This document shows, in pieces, positions 17,165-26,528 of a stretch of 64,000 nucleotides of DNA; positions within the stretch are counted from its first letter, which is position 1, and each line of letters opens with the position of its first letter. Below the pieces are notes generated by a model, which was not told the DNA's origin, ran no database searches, and was given only the letters and a program-made list of their open reading frames with translations. Origin of the DNA: Acidimicrobiaceae bacterium (GTDB lineage: Bacteria > Actinomycetota > Acidimicrobiia > Acidimicrobiales > RAAP-2); assembly GCA_003155135.1 (NCBI GenBank), contig PMFN01000013.1, positions 1 through 64,000 on the forward strand, in the 5' to 3' direction. The position numbers were made by a program, and so were the translations under genes.

Positions 17165-18780
17165 GCGGGGAACCGGACCCGCAGGACCTTCTTGTCGAAC
17201 TTGCCGACGGCGGTCTTCGGGACCTCTTCGATGAACTCGATGCGTGCGGGGAGCTGCCATCGGGCGAAGCCGCTCGCCTCCAGGTGGGCGCGGACATCGT
17301 CGGCGCCGACCGGCGCGCCGTCGGCGATCACGAGGCAGGCGAGCGGTCGCTCGACCCACTTGGGGTCCGGAATGGCGATGACCGCAGCTTCGCTCACGCC
17401 GGGTATCGCCATGATCGCCGCCTCCATGTCGACCGAGGAGATCCACTCTCCTCCTGACTTGATGAGGTCCTTCGAGCGGTCGGCGATGACGAAGTAGCCG
17501 TCTTTCGAGCCGATGGCCATGTCGCCGGTATGGAACCAGCCGTCGTCGGTGAAGCTCTCCTCTCCCTGGCCGTGATGGTACGACCCGGCCACCCAGGGAC
17601 CCCGGACGTGGAGGGCGCCCATGGTCTCGCCGTCGAAGGCGATCTCTTCGTTCTTCACGTCACGGATGCTGATCTCGACCCCGGGGATCGGGAGGCCGGC
17701 CTGCGTCCGGGCGGCCGACGTCGTGGCATCCTCGGGCCACTCGGCCATCCGGTGCTGGGGCCACGCCGTCGAGGCAAGCGGTGATGTCTCGGTCATCCCC
17801 CAGGCCTGGATGATGCGGATACCGAAGTCGTCGGCGTAGCGCTCGATGAGGCTCCGTGGCGGTTGGCTGCCACCCGAGACGATGTGGCGCAGCGAGGGGA
17901 GCCGTTCGCCACGCGCCGCCAACGCGTCGGCGAGACCGATCCACACCGTCGGGACACCGGCGGTCACCGTGACCCGCTCGGCGCTGAGCAGCTCGGCGAA
18001 CGGATCAGGCTCGAAGGCGCCCGCGTAGAAGACCAACTTGGCCCCGACGCCCACTGCGGCATGCGCCATCCCCCAGGCGTTCGCATGGAACATCGGCACC
18101 TGTGGCAGCACGCTGTCACCCGGTCCGATAGACATCCCCGCGCCCGATGAGACGCCGAGTGCGTGCAGGTAGGTCGACCGGTGCGTGTACACGACGCCCT
18201 TGGGCCGCCCGGTGGTGCCGGACGTGTAACAGAGCCCGCACGGCGTGCGCTCGTCGAAGTCCGGGCGCTCGTAGTGGTCGGACTCGGGACCGAGCAGCTC
18301 CTCGTAGGGCACAGCGTCGGTCATCGTGGCGCCGGCGGTGTCGGCGCCGAGGACCACGACGTGGCGGAGGCCAGGCACGTGTGGCGCCACCTGCTCGAGG
18401 AGCGGGACGAAGTCGGGATCGACCAGCACGACCCGGTCGTCGGCGTCGTTCATGATGAAGGCGAGCTCCTCGGGGCTCAGCCGTACGTTGAGCGTGTGCA
18501 GCACCCGCCCCGCGCACGGGACAGCGAAGTACGCCTCGAGATGTCGGAAGCTGTTCCAGGCGAGCGTGGCGATGCGCTCACCCGGCCCGACGCCGAGCGT
18601 GTCGAGCGCACCCATGAGCTGCTGGGCCCTCGAGGAGAACTCGCCCATGGTGGTGCGGTGAACCGTTCCGTCCGGGAGGCGGCTCACGATCTCGGTGGTG
18701 TGATGGTGGCGGCTGGCGCCGCGGAACAACAGCCAGGTGTCCAACGGGACGTCCATCATCGACGGGCCGTGCTCATCCAT
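17161..18780 (-). CDS. Acyl-CoA synthetase (AMP-forming) of the PHA operon
   Basis: A 539-aa ANL-superfamily ligase. The P-loop-like YTSGTTGRPKGVVYTH, the core GMTETSPL, the adenylate motif GWFHTGDMA and the C-terminal catalytic Lys region PKTAVGKFDKK are all intact. It forms acyl-CoA from a medium or long-chain carboxylic acid, ATP and CoA. Its ATG at 18780 overlaps the phaC stop by 8 bp, and its own stop overlaps phaZ. I infer it re-activates hydroxy acids freed by PhaZ or supplies CoA substrates to PhaC. Substrate preference cannot be read from sequence. Confidence 0.9.
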   Translation of the reverse strand: MDEHGPSMMDVPLDTWLLFRGASRHHHTTEIVSRLPDGTVHRTTMGEFSSRAQQLMGALDTLGVGPGERIATLAWNSFRHLEAYFAVPCAGRVLHTLNVRLSPEELAFIMNDADDRVVLVDPDFVPLLEQVAPHVPGLRHVVVLGADTAGATMTDAVPYEELLGPESDHYERPDFDERTPCGLCYTSGTTGRPKGVVYTHRSTYLHALGVSSGAGMSIGPGDSVLPQVPMFHANAWGMAHAAVGVGAKLVFYAGAFEPDPFAELLSAERVTVTAGVPTVWIGLADALAARGERLPSLRHIVSGGSQPPRSLIERYADDFGIRIIQAWGMTETSPLASTAWPQHRMAEWPEDATTSAARTQAGLPIPGVEISIRDVKNEEIAFDGETMGALHVRGPWVAGSYHHGQGEESFTDDGWFHTGDMAIGSKDGYFVIADRSKDLIKSGGEWISSVDMEAAIMAIPGVSEAAVIAIPDPKWVERPLACLVIADGAPVGADDVRAHLEASGFARWQLPARIEFIEEVPKTAVGKFDKKVLRVRFPA

Positions 18781-20467
18781 GGACGTAGCGTCCCGGCGCA
18801 CTGTCGATCACCGGAAAGTGGCGGTTCCCGAGCCCCCTCTTCTTCGGCCGCATGGGGCCCGAGCGTACAAGGGTCCACGTCGCCCAGTCCTCCCACCAGC
18901 TCCCCTTGAACGACGATGCGGCGGCCAGCCATGCGGCGGGGTCGGGCGGTTGCTCGGTCCCGTACGAGTAGCTGGCCTTCGGGTTGCTGGGCGGGTTGAT
19001 CAGCGCTTGGATGTGTCCGCTGTTGGAGAGGACGAACCGCACGTCGCCGCCGAAGGCCCGGGTGGCGGCATACGCGGACTGCCAGGGCACCAGGTGGTCG
19101 GTGCGCGCGCCGACGACGTAGAGGTCGCAGGTCACCTGTTTCAGGTCCACCGGGGTCTCGAGCACTTGGACCGCCCCCGGTTCGATCAGGGAGTTGTCGA
19201 TCCAGATCGACATGAATTCGGCGTGCAGCGCAGCAGGGAGGTTCGTGACGTCATTGTTCCAGGCCAACACGTCGAATGCGGGCGGGTTCTCGCCCAAGAG
19301 GTAGTTGTTCACCCAGTAGTTCCAGACCAGGTCGTTCGGTCGGACCCATGCGAAGACCCGGGAAAGCGAACGGCCGCTGAGCACGCCCTTGCGCTCGGAC
19401 GACGTGATCGCCGCCTTCACACTGCGCTCACTGGCGAACATGTTGAGGGTGCTGGTCACCTCGGTGTCGATCATGGTGACGGCCAGGGTGCCGGCATTGA
19501 CGAGGTTGCTGCCGGTTGCCGCGAGGTGCGCGAGCACCGCGCACTCGGTCATGCCGCCCGCGCAGAAACCCGCCACGTTGACCGATGCCGAGTCGGACAA
19601 GGCTGCAGCGCACTCGAGGGCCTCGATACAGGCGGTGGCGTAGTCGTCCAACTTCCAGTCGCGTTGGTCGGAGGTCGCGTTGCGCCACGAGATCATGAAG
19701 GTGGGGATCCCGCGGCTCACGGTGTACTCGACGAAGCTGCGGCCCGGGGCGAGGTCGAGGAAGTAGAAGCGGTTGATCTGCGGCGGGACGACGACCGTCG
19801 GGATCGAACAGACTTCCCTGGTGCTCGGCGCATAGCGGAGCAGCTCGAACATCGGCGTCCGCAGCACGACCGAACCTTTGGTCACCGCCACGGTCTCGCC
19901 AACCCGGAAAGGACGGGTGTCGACTTGCGAGGGCATGCCGCCGTTGTGGCGGAGGTCGTAGGCGAAGTGCCGGCTGCCATCGACCAGGGACCGGCCCCGC
20001 GTATTGAAGGCCCGCTTCAGTGCCGCCGGGTTGGTGACCAGGGAGTTGGTGGGCGCCGAGGCCTCAGTGAGCTGGCTCAACGCGAATTTGGCCCGATCCG
20101 CGCTCTTGGTGTCGAGGTCGAGTTCGTCCACAGTGTGCAGCACGCTTCCGCGCGTGGTGAGGTAGGTCTGCGCAAGGCGACGCCACAGTGGATGTGACCA
20201 TGCCGAATCGTCGAAGCGCCTGTCCTTGGGATCCGCTTTCGCGGGCGACGAACCGGCGACGACACGGATCTCGTCGCCGGCCCACTTCACCGTCTCCCCG
20301 GCCACCACCCCAGGATGGCGTGCCATCGCGCCGGCCCAGCGCACGCCGGCGCTCACGACCTGGCCCAGGGTGAGACCGACGAAGGGATTGGCTCCACGGA
20401 TGGCGTTGACCGCGCCGTCCTCGTGCTCGTGGGCGACGTCGGCGGGGGAGTTGTCGTTCAGCGCCAC
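18773..20467 (-). CDS. phaC: Poly(3-hydroxyalkanoate) synthase
   Basis: A 564-aa PHA synthase. The lipase-like box GFCAGG contains the catalytic Cys. The Asp is in VVGARTDHLVPW and the His in LSNSGHIQALINPP. Further hallmarks are SWRNATSDQRDW, NYWVNNYLLGENPP and WWEDWATWT near the end. Length and sequence fit class I/II enzymes that work without PhaE or PhaR. It polymerises hydroxyacyl-CoA at granule surfaces. The start is GTG 20467, preceded by GGGAGG at 6-nt spacing; the frame runs open to 20701 but without coding character. First gene of a phaC-ligase-phaZ operon. Confidence 0.92.
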   Translation of the reverse strand: MALNDNSPADVAHEHEDGAVNAIRGANPFVGLTLGQVVSAGVRWAGAMARHPGVVAGETVKWAGDEIRVVAGSSPAKADPKDRRFDDSAWSHPLWRRLAQTYLTTRGSVLHTVDELDLDTKSADRAKFALSQLTEASAPTNSLVTNPAALKRAFNTRGRSLVDGSRHFAYDLRHNGGMPSQVDTRPFRVGETVAVTKGSVVLRTPMFELLRYAPSTREVCSIPTVVVPPQINRFYFLDLAPGRSFVEYTVSRGIPTFMISWRNATSDQRDWKLDDYATACIEALECAAALSDSASVNVAGFCAGGMTECAVLAHLAATGSNLVNAGTLAVTMIDTEVTSTLNMFASERSVKAAITSSERKGVLSGRSLSRVFAWVRPNDLVWNYWVNNYLLGENPPAFDVLAWNNDVTNLPAALHAEFMSIWIDNSLIEPGAVQVLETPVDLKQVTCDLYVVGARTDHLVPWQSAYAATRAFGGDVRFVLSNSGHIQALINPPSNPKASYSYGTEQPPDPAAWLAAASSFKGSWWEDWATWTLVRSGPMRPKKRGLGNRHFPVIDSAPGRYVHG

Positions 20468-20933
20468 CGTTGCCCTCCCGTGCGCTGCTCCCGTGCGGGT
20501 TCGCAGCCCCCGCTCGGTACGGCGCAGTCCGCACGCCGGGGCCACTGCAGTTGATGGCGCCGCGCGCGACCGTCCTCGGTGCGACGGCGCTGGCGTGGCG
20601 AGCACGAGGAGGTGGTCGTAGTTTTCGTCTCGGGCCCCTAGTACCCGTGGCCATCGATGCGCATGAAGACCATGATGCACCTCTTGTGGTGCCCGCACCA
20701 TCGCCCCGGACCGCTTGCGCCATCCCGGGCGACCGTCTCACGAGGCCGGCCGAAGTGCACCCAGCCGACGGCAACTGGCCGAACGAGAACGTGATCCCTC
20801 TCGATCGGCAATCTCGCTGGTCAGTGGCATTTCGCCGCTGAGAAGATCGACGCGATCAGCGAAGCGTGACAGTCGAGAGCCGGTAGGTTCATCGAGGCAG
20901 CGCGATCACATCAGTGCACCAAAGGAGCGAACA
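20468..20933. other. Divergent intergenic region, no gene seen
   Basis: This 466-bp gap lies between the divergent phaC and PPOX genes. I see no credible ORF, tRNA or strong hairpin and no convincing promoter hexamers. It presumably carries both promoters. Confidence 0.4.
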
Positions 20934-21350
20934 ATGGCAGGAATCCTCGACCAGGTCCCCGAGAGTCACCGGGATCTCCTGCAGACGCCGCTGACGGCGA
21001 CGCTGTCCACGATCGACGCAAAGGGGCGACCGCAGTCGACCGCCGTGTGGTACTTGGTGGACGACGACGGGCAACTGAAGGGCTCGATTACTTCGGACCG
21101 CCAGAAGTTCAAGAACCTGCGCGGCAATCCCAACTGCGACCTGTTCATCATCGACTCGCAAAACCCGTTCCGGACTCTCGAAGTCCGCGCCGAAGCCGAG
21201 CTCACGGCGGACCCGGACAAGACAACCGTCCGGAAATTCGCCAAGGTCTACAACGTCGACGAGTCCATGCTCGTCCAGGAGAACGAAGACCGTTACACCG
21301 TGACGTACCGGCCCCGCCGCGTCGTCGCCAATCCGCCGGTGGCGGGCTGA
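20934..21350 (+). CDS. PPOX-class flavin/F420-dependent oxidoreductase-like protein
   Basis: A 138-aa split-barrel protein of the pyridoxamine-5'-phosphate oxidase-like family. TATLSTIDAKGRPQSTAVWYL is the first strand pair, followed by SDRQKFKNLRGNPNCDLFIID and FRTLEVRAEAEL. The RPQSTAVWY pattern and size fit the actinobacterial F420-binding PPOX subgroup, though FMN is possible. AAAGGAG at 7-nt spacing fixes the ATG at 20934. Substrate unknown. It is a monocistronic unit next to a convergent P450. Confidence 0.88.
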   Translation: MAGILDQVPESHRDLLQTPLTATLSTIDAKGRPQSTAVWYLVDDDGQLKGSITSDRQKFKNLRGNPNCDLFIIDSQNPFRTLEVRAEAELTADPDKTTVRKFAKVYNVDESMLVQENEDRYTVTYRPRRVVANPPVAG

Positions 21351-21542
21351 GGTAACCCAGCGCGGCCGAAGGCCCACTTCTTGGCGCTGCCGTTGTGACC
21401 CGCGGTCGGTTCGCCGTGGTCGTCTCGAGCGTCCATGACAACGTGGTCGGTCCGCGGGACCATCGCAGGCGAGCGAGCAATTCGGCTGATGCAGACGTCG
21501 AGGAACTCGCGCCCCGCTCACGGCCCAATCAGCCGGATCGAC

Positions 21543-22784
21543 TCAGGATGTGGCGCCGCCCCATGCAAGAGTGACGTGCTCCAAAGAGATGGTGAACATC
21601 CCAACTCGCAGTTCGGACCTTTCATCGTCGGGAATCTCGTAGTCAGGGACCTTGCGATGCCATTCCTCGAGGGCGATACGCATCTCGAGTCTGGCGAGGT
21701 GCGACCCTACACATCGGTGAGGGCCCACTCCGAACGCAAGGTGCCGGTTCGGTGAGCGGTCTATGACGAATTGGTCTGCAGCCGCAAAAGCATCAGGATC
21801 TCGGTCAGCGGTGGCGAGCGGGACGATCACTCGGTCGCCTGCGTGCATGGGACACCCATACGCGTCGGTGTCTCGAGTGACCTTTCGCGACATGATCACG
21901 ATGGAGTAGTACCGCAGGAACTCCTCGACGGCGCTCGGGATGATGGCGGGCTCGGCGCAGAGGCGCTGGCGGTCCGACGGGTTGTTCGCCAGATGCGTGA
22001 AGGACCAGCCGAGCATGCTTGAGACGGTGTCAAGCCCGGCCAGAAAGAGCAGGTAGAGGATGCCAAGGAGCTCCTTCTTCTCGAGCGGACGGCCGCCATC
22101 GACGCGACAATCCAGCAGATGGCTGACGATGTCGTCACGTGGGTTCACTCGGCGTTCCAGCGCCACCTCCCAGAGGAACTCGTGGATGGCGCGGTCGGCG
22201 GCGTCGCGGATGGTCCCGTCGGGGTCCTCCGACTGGCTGGTGTGGAGCGATCGGTGCGTCCACTCGATGAACGTGTCGAGATTCTCCGTCGGGACGCCCA
22301 GCATCCCGAGAAAGACGCTCGTCGGAAACCGCAGTGCGAAATCATCGAGCAGATCGCAGGAGCTCCCCCCATCCGCGATGTTGCCGACCAACTCACGGCA
22401 GATGGCGCGAATGGAATCCTCCCGATCGGCGATCCTCGCGGGCGAAAAGAATGGGTTGAGGATCGTGCGGTACCGGGTGTGCTCGGGCGGGTCGTATTCG
22501 CTCGGGATCATCATGTAGTCGCTCTCGAAGTCCGTGTGCGTGAAGCCACGGCTTGAGAAGAGCTCGGTGTTGCGCAGCACCGCGTAGACGTCATCGTGCC
22601 CGAGGAGGTACCAAAGTCGGTTCGGCTCGGGCGATGTCTGGCGGTCGCTCTCGAATCGCGGCGTCTCCCGCAGGAGGCGGTCCCATTCAGCGAATCCGTT
22701 GGTTCGGATTCCGTCGTCCTCCGAGTGCAAGAACCCTGGACGGACATGGCGTTCGCCCGGCACAGGCCTATGCGTCGCAGTCAC
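21543..22784 (-). CDS. Cytochrome P450
   Basis: A 413-aa soluble bacterial P450. The heme-thiolate loop FGVGPHRCVG puts the Cys ligand near residue 358. The I-helix oxygen-activating motif is FLAGLDTV, and the K-helix ExxR lies in VEEFLRYYS. An ERR-type meander segment (DQFVIDRSPNRHLAFG) is also seen. GTG 22784 is chosen because AAAGGGGG lies just upstream; the frame extends 15 residues further to 22829. Redox partner genes are not adjacent. The substrate is unknown. Confidence 0.93.
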   Translation of the reverse strand: MTATHRPVPGERHVRPGFLHSEDDGIRTNGFAEWDRLLRETPRFESDRQTSPEPNRLWYLLGHDDVYAVLRNTELFSSRGFTHTDFESDYMMIPSEYDPPEHTRYRTILNPFFSPARIADREDSIRAICRELVGNIADGGSSCDLLDDFALRFPTSVFLGMLGVPTENLDTFIEWTHRSLHTSQSEDPDGTIRDAADRAIHEFLWEVALERRVNPRDDIVSHLLDCRVDGGRPLEKKELLGILYLLFLAGLDTVSSMLGWSFTHLANNPSDRQRLCAEPAIIPSAVEEFLRYYSIVIMSRKVTRDTDAYGCPMHAGDRVIVPLATADRDPDAFAAADQFVIDRSPNRHLAFGVGPHRCVGSHLARLEMRIALEEWHRKVPDYEIPDDERSELRVGMFTISLEHVTLAWGGATS

Positions 22785-23042
22785 GTGTGCCCCCTTTGCT
22801 CGTGCGACAACCCTATCGATCATTCGCACGGATTGTCTCTGCGGCGGTCTCTAGAAGTCGCGACATTGGCTCATTGCCGACCCACATGCGTAGGGCTCGC
22901 AGAGAATCGGTCGGGCGTGCGGCCGGCGGTTCGCCCAGTTGAGTGGCCGCGACGCCAGTCGGTGCCAGGTCCGGTCGGAGTCCTCGACGACAAGGTCGAT
23001 CGGCACAGCCGAGGCCTCTCTGAACAGCAGCGCAAGGGTGAT

Positions 23043-23083
23043 TTGACAATCAACGTTCTTATCGATTGACATTTCTATCAATC
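23043..23083 (+). promoter_or_regulatory. AT-rich operator-like region at the Ehr operon start
   Basis: This island is markedly AT-rich against GC-rich surroundings. TTGACAATCAA (23043-23053) has TTGA/TCAA symmetry. GATTGA (23064-23069) and TCAATC (23078-23083) form a perfect 6-bp inverted repeat with an 8-nt spacer, immediately before the hyfI-like ATG. Two TTGACA hexamers lie here (23043, 23066). It could be a promoter overlapped by sites for the operon's own ArsR protein or an FNR/CRP-type regulator. No Shine-Dalgarno is visible before the ATG. Confidence 0.5.
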
Positions 23084-23569
23084 ATGCGACTCCGAACGCT
23101 GGTCCGACGGTGGCGCACGCACCCTGCTGCCATCGCACCAGTCGAGTCCCCGCCGGGCATCCGCGAGGCAGCGGCACGCCACCGCGGCTCCCTGCAGCTG
23201 CGCCACGTGGATGCCGGATCGTGCAACGGCTGCGAGCTCGAGATCGCCTCGATCTTCTCGCCGGTCTATGACGCCGAACGATTCGGGATCCGACTCGAGG
23301 CCTCGCCCCGGCACGCCGACGCGCTCCTCGTCACCGGTCCGGTCACGCGCAACATGGCCGGCCCCCTGCGCAAGACCTTTGACGCGCTCGCCGAGCCGAG
23401 AGTGGTCGTCGCCCTCGGCGACTGCGCGCGCAACTGCGGCGCCTTCGCTGGCGCCTACGGCGTCGAGGGGGCGGTGGGCGACGTGGTGCCGGTCGACCTC
23501 GAGATCCCTGGCTGCCCGCCGGCCCCCGAGGCCATCGTGGCTGCGCTGCGCAACCTGGCCGGCTCGTGA
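23084..23569 (+). CDS. hyfI: NuoB/HyfI-like iron-sulfur subunit of the Ehr complex
   Basis: A 161-aa subunit matching the small subunit of group 4 hydrogenases and NuoB of complex I. The proximal [4Fe-4S] ligands are kept: C47 and C50 (GSCNGCELE), C114 (GDCARNCG, with an extra C118) and C144 (PGCPPAPE). It would pass electrons within the peripheral arm beside the NuoD-like subunit. ATG 23084 directly follows an inverted repeat and lacks a ribosome-binding site; a TTG at 23066 would add six residues. The stop overlaps the next gene (GTGA). First gene of the six-gene membrane-complex operon. Confidence 0.9.
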   Translation: MRLRTLVRRWRTHPAAIAPVESPPGIREAAARHRGSLQLRHVDAGSCNGCELEIASIFSPVYDAERFGIRLEASPRHADALLVTGPVTRNMAGPLRKTFDALAEPRVVVALGDCARNCGAFAGAYGVEGAVGDVVPVDLEIPGCPPAPEAIVAALRNLAGS

Positions 23570-25569
23570 GCGGCCTCCTCGTCGCCACCTTGGTGCTCGG
23601 TCTGGCCGGCTGCGTGGCGGGTGCGGCCTCTCCGATTGGCATCCGGACCCCCCTGTCGGTGGCACTCACCCTCGCCGCCTGTGCCGGCGCCTTGGCGGTG
23701 GGTGTGGCCGTTCTGGTGCGTGGGCGCGCTGTCAGCTTCCACGACCAGCACCTCCTGCCGCTGTCGGGATTCAACCTCCGGCTCGACCGGTTCGGCGCGC
23801 TGTTTGTGGTGGTCTCCGCCGGTGTGGCGGTGTGCGCCCTGGTGTACCGACTCGGTTACGACGGCCATGGGCTCTCGAGCCGGACGGCGTCGGCGGTGCT
23901 GCCGGCATTCGTCACCACGCTGCTGTTCGTCCCGAGCGCATCGGATGTCACGACCTTCCTCTTCTTCTGGGAACTGATGGCACTCACATCGCTCCTGTTG
24001 GTCCTGGCCGACCACCGGCACCGGGCCGAAGTACCGGTGGCCGGGCAGTGGTACGCGGTGATGACGCAGTTCGGGGCCGCGGCCATCCTCGTCGGCCTCG
24101 TGCTGCTGGCCACCCACGCCGGCAGTCAGTCGTTCGCTGCGATCGCCGCGTCGTCGCTGCACATGAGACCCTGGGTGCGCAGCGCGGCGTTCGTGCTCGT
24201 CGTGATCGGGTTCGGTTCGAAGGCGGGGGCGGTGCCGCTGCACGTTTGGCTCCCCCGGGCGCACTCGGAATCCTCGGGACCGGTGTCGGCCCTCATGTCG
24301 GCGGCGATGGTGAACCTCGGCATCTATGGCATCGTGCGGGTGGGCGACGGGCTGCTGCACGGCGGGCCGGTGTGGTGGTGGCTCATGGTCATGGCGATCG
24401 GTGCGCTGTCTGCCCTCTTCGGCGCACTGCACTCGGCCACCAGTCGGGACCTGAAGCGCCTGCTTGCCTACTCGACGACCGACAACATGGGGCTGGTCCT
24501 GCTGGCGGTCGGCGCGTCGGGCCTCTTCGCCGTCACCGGGCGCCATGCGCTGGCACTCGTGGCGCTCGTCGCCGCCCTCCTCCACGTCGTCTTCCACGCC
24601 GTCTTCAAAGGCTGCCTCTTCCTCTCTGCGAGCTCGATCCAGCAGGCCACCGGGACGAGGGACCTCGATAGCCTCGGCGGACTGTTGCGCCGTATGCCCG
24701 TGACCGGGTCGGTCTTCCTCGTCGGGGGACTTGCCATGGCAGCGCTCCCGGTGCTGTGCGGGTTCGTGAGCGAGTGGCTGCTCCTCCAGAGCATGCTGCA
24801 CGGGCTCCCCTCCAAGGACCCGGCCGTCGCCGTCGCCATGCCGGTCGGCGTCGGTGTGCTGGCCCTGACCGGCGGCCTCGCCGCCTTCACCTTCGTGAAG
24901 GCGGCCGGCATCGGCCTTCTCGGTCTGCCGCGCACCGAGGCCGCGGCGCGGGCCCGAGAGGTCGGCCCGGCCATGACCGGCGGCTCGGGCGTGCTGGCCG
25001 CGCTCTGCGTGCTGCTCGGTGTCGCGCCGTTCCTCGTCCTTCCGGCCGTCATCGATGCAGCGAATGGCGTGCTGGGACGCCGGGGCCCCGACCCGCTCGT
25101 GCGTGGGTGGCAGGTCGGTCTCTCGGGCGTCCACGGCGTGCTCGCCCCCGGGATCCTCGCCGCCGTCCTGTGCGCTGCGGTGGGGACGGTCGCCCTGGTG
25201 CGGGCCGCGGTCGAGCCCGGGCCGGTGCGCGTCGCCGAGGCGTGGGGATGCGGTCGCGAACTGCAGACGGCACGCATGGAGTACACGGCCACCTCGTTCG
25301 GCGAGCCCCTCACACGTGTGTTCGAGGACGTGCTCGCCCCCTCGCACGACGTCGACATCAGCCATGTCGCCGAGTCCCGCTACTACGTCGAGGCGGCCAC
25401 CGTGCATACCTCGACCGACGACGGGTTCGAGCGCCGCCTCTACGCGCCCGCCCAGCGCGCCCTGCGCCGATTCGGCACCGCGGCGCGCTCGGTTCCCAAC
25501 GGCAGCGTGCACCGGTACCTCGCCTTCGGGCTGGTGGCCCTCGTGCTCGTCCTGGTGCTGGTGGCATGA
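23566..25569 (+). CDS. hyfB: HyfB/NuoL-M-like proton-translocating membrane subunit
   Basis: A 667-aa polytopic membrane protein of the Mrp-antiporter-like (NuoL/M/N) family, the size of hydrogenase-4 subunit B. Antiporter-fold landmarks: FFWELMALTSLLLVL (conserved Glu of TM5), GFGSKAGAVPLHVWLPRAHSESSGPVSALMSAAMV (Lys and His of TM7-8), RDLKRLLAYSTTDNMG and HAVFKGCLFLSASSI. These charged residues form the ion path in related complexes. It begins GTG 23566 inside the hyfI stop and overlaps hyfC by 4 bp. It likely couples redox chemistry to H+ or Na+ movement. Confidence 0.93.
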   Translation: MSGLLVATLVLGLAGCVAGAASPIGIRTPLSVALTLAACAGALAVGVAVLVRGRAVSFHDQHLLPLSGFNLRLDRFGALFVVVSAGVAVCALVYRLGYDGHGLSSRTASAVLPAFVTTLLFVPSASDVTTFLFFWELMALTSLLLVLADHRHRAEVPVAGQWYAVMTQFGAAAILVGLVLLATHAGSQSFAAIAASSLHMRPWVRSAAFVLVVIGFGSKAGAVPLHVWLPRAHSESSGPVSALMSAAMVNLGIYGIVRVGDGLLHGGPVWWWLMVMAIGALSALFGALHSATSRDLKRLLAYSTTDNMGLVLLAVGASGLFAVTGRHALALVALVAALLHVVFHAVFKGCLFLSASSIQQATGTRDLDSLGGLLRRMPVTGSVFLVGGLAMAALPVLCGFVSEWLLLQSMLHGLPSKDPAVAVAMPVGVGVLALTGGLAAFTFVKAAGIGLLGLPRTEAAARAREVGPAMTGGSGVLAALCVLLGVAPFLVLPAVIDAANGVLGRRGPDPLVRGWQVGLSGVHGVLAPGILAAVLCAAVGTVALVRAAVEPGPVRVAEAWGCGRELQTARMEYTATSFGEPLTRVFEDVLAPSHDVDISHVAESRYYVEAATVHTSTDDGFERRLYAPAQRALRRFGTAARSVPNGSVHRYLAFGLVALVLVLVLVA

Positions 25570-26528
25570 CCAGTACCTGGTCCGTCGCCGCCGACGCCGC
25601 CATCTCGGTGCTCCAAATGGCCGGCGTCGTCCTCGGGGGCCCCCTGCTGGTCGGGCTCATGCGCACGGTGCGTTGCCGGCTCGAGGGCAGGGTCGGCCCA
25701 CCGGTGCGCCAGCCGCTCCTCGACCTGCGCAAGCTGGCCCGGCGCCAGCGCACTCGCCCGGAGCACGCAAGCTGGATCTTCGGCCTCGCCCCGCTGCTTC
25801 TGGTTGCCACGACGCTGGTGGTGGCCGCCGTCGCGCCGCTGCTCGCGACCGGCCCCGCCCTCGGTTGGTCGGCCGACCTCTTCGCCGTCGTCTACCTCCT
25901 CCTGCTTGGGTCGGTCGCCCTCGCGCTGGGTGGGCTCGACACCGGCACCGCGTTCGGCGGGATGGGCGCCAGCCGAGCTCTCACCATCGGGGCGGTGGCC
26001 GAGCCGGCCCTCCTCGTGTCGATCCTTGCCCTCTCCGTGCCGGCCCATTCCTCGAACCTGCCGGCCATCATCAGCGGGTCCCTCGCCCACCCCCTCTGGC
26101 TGGCCACCCCCGAGCGGCTGCTGGCCCTCGCTGCCTTCGTCATCGTCATCGTGGCCGAGTGCGGGCGGCTCCCGGTCGACAATCCCGGGACCCACCTCGA
26201 GCTGACCATGATCCACGAGGCCATGGTCCTCGAGTACTCGGGCTCTGATCTCGCGCTCATCAAACTCGGCGAGTCGATGCGCCTCGGGGTGCTCGTCGCA
26301 CTCTTCGCGGTGCTCTTCGTGCCCTGGGGCATCGCCACCTCGCCGGGACCCGAGCACCTCGCCGTGTCGCTCGTCTCCCTGGTCGCCAAGGTGGCGGTCC
26401 TAGGCGTCGGGCTCGCGGCTTTCGAGGTGGGTGTCGCCAAGCTGCGCCTCTTCCGCGTGCCCGAGCTCATGGCGGGGGCCTTCGTGCTCGCCGTCCTGGC
26501 TGTTCTTTCCGCGTTGGTGCTCGCATGA
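25566..26528 (+). CDS. hyfC: HyfC/HycD (NuoH-like) membrane anchor subunit
   Basis: A 320-aa membrane protein of the NuoH/HycD family. Landmarks are RRLEGRVGPP-like RCRLEGRVGPPVRQPLLDLRK in the first cytoplasmic loop and AECGRLPVDNPGTHLELTMIHEAMVLEYSG, the conserved acidic loop that contacts the peripheral arm. About eight hydrophobic helices. In complex I and group 4 hydrogenases this subunit links the FeS/NuoD module to the ion pumps. ATG 25566 overlaps the hyfB stop and its own stop overlaps hyfE. Confidence 0.93.
   Translation: MTSTWSVAADAAISVLQMAGVVLGGPLLVGLMRTVRCRLEGRVGPPVRQPLLDLRKLARRQRTRPEHASWIFGLAPLLLVATTLVVAAVAPLLATGPALGWSADLFAVVYLLLLGSVALALGGLDTGTAFGGMGASRALTIGAVAEPALLVSILALSVPAHSSNLPAIISGSLAHPLWLATPERLLALAAFVIVIVAECGRLPVDNPGTHLELTMIHEAMVLEYSGSDLALIKLGESMRLGVLVALFAVLFVPWGIATSPGPEHLAVSLVSLVAKVAVLGVGLAAFEVGVAKLRLFRVPELMAGAFVLAVLAVLSALVLA

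Noticed and set aside
22785-23083. Minus-strand frames of 60-80 codons between the P450 and Ehr genes
   Set aside because: Several frames are open at once, none has a ribosome-binding site or motif, and they would run through the operator-like region.
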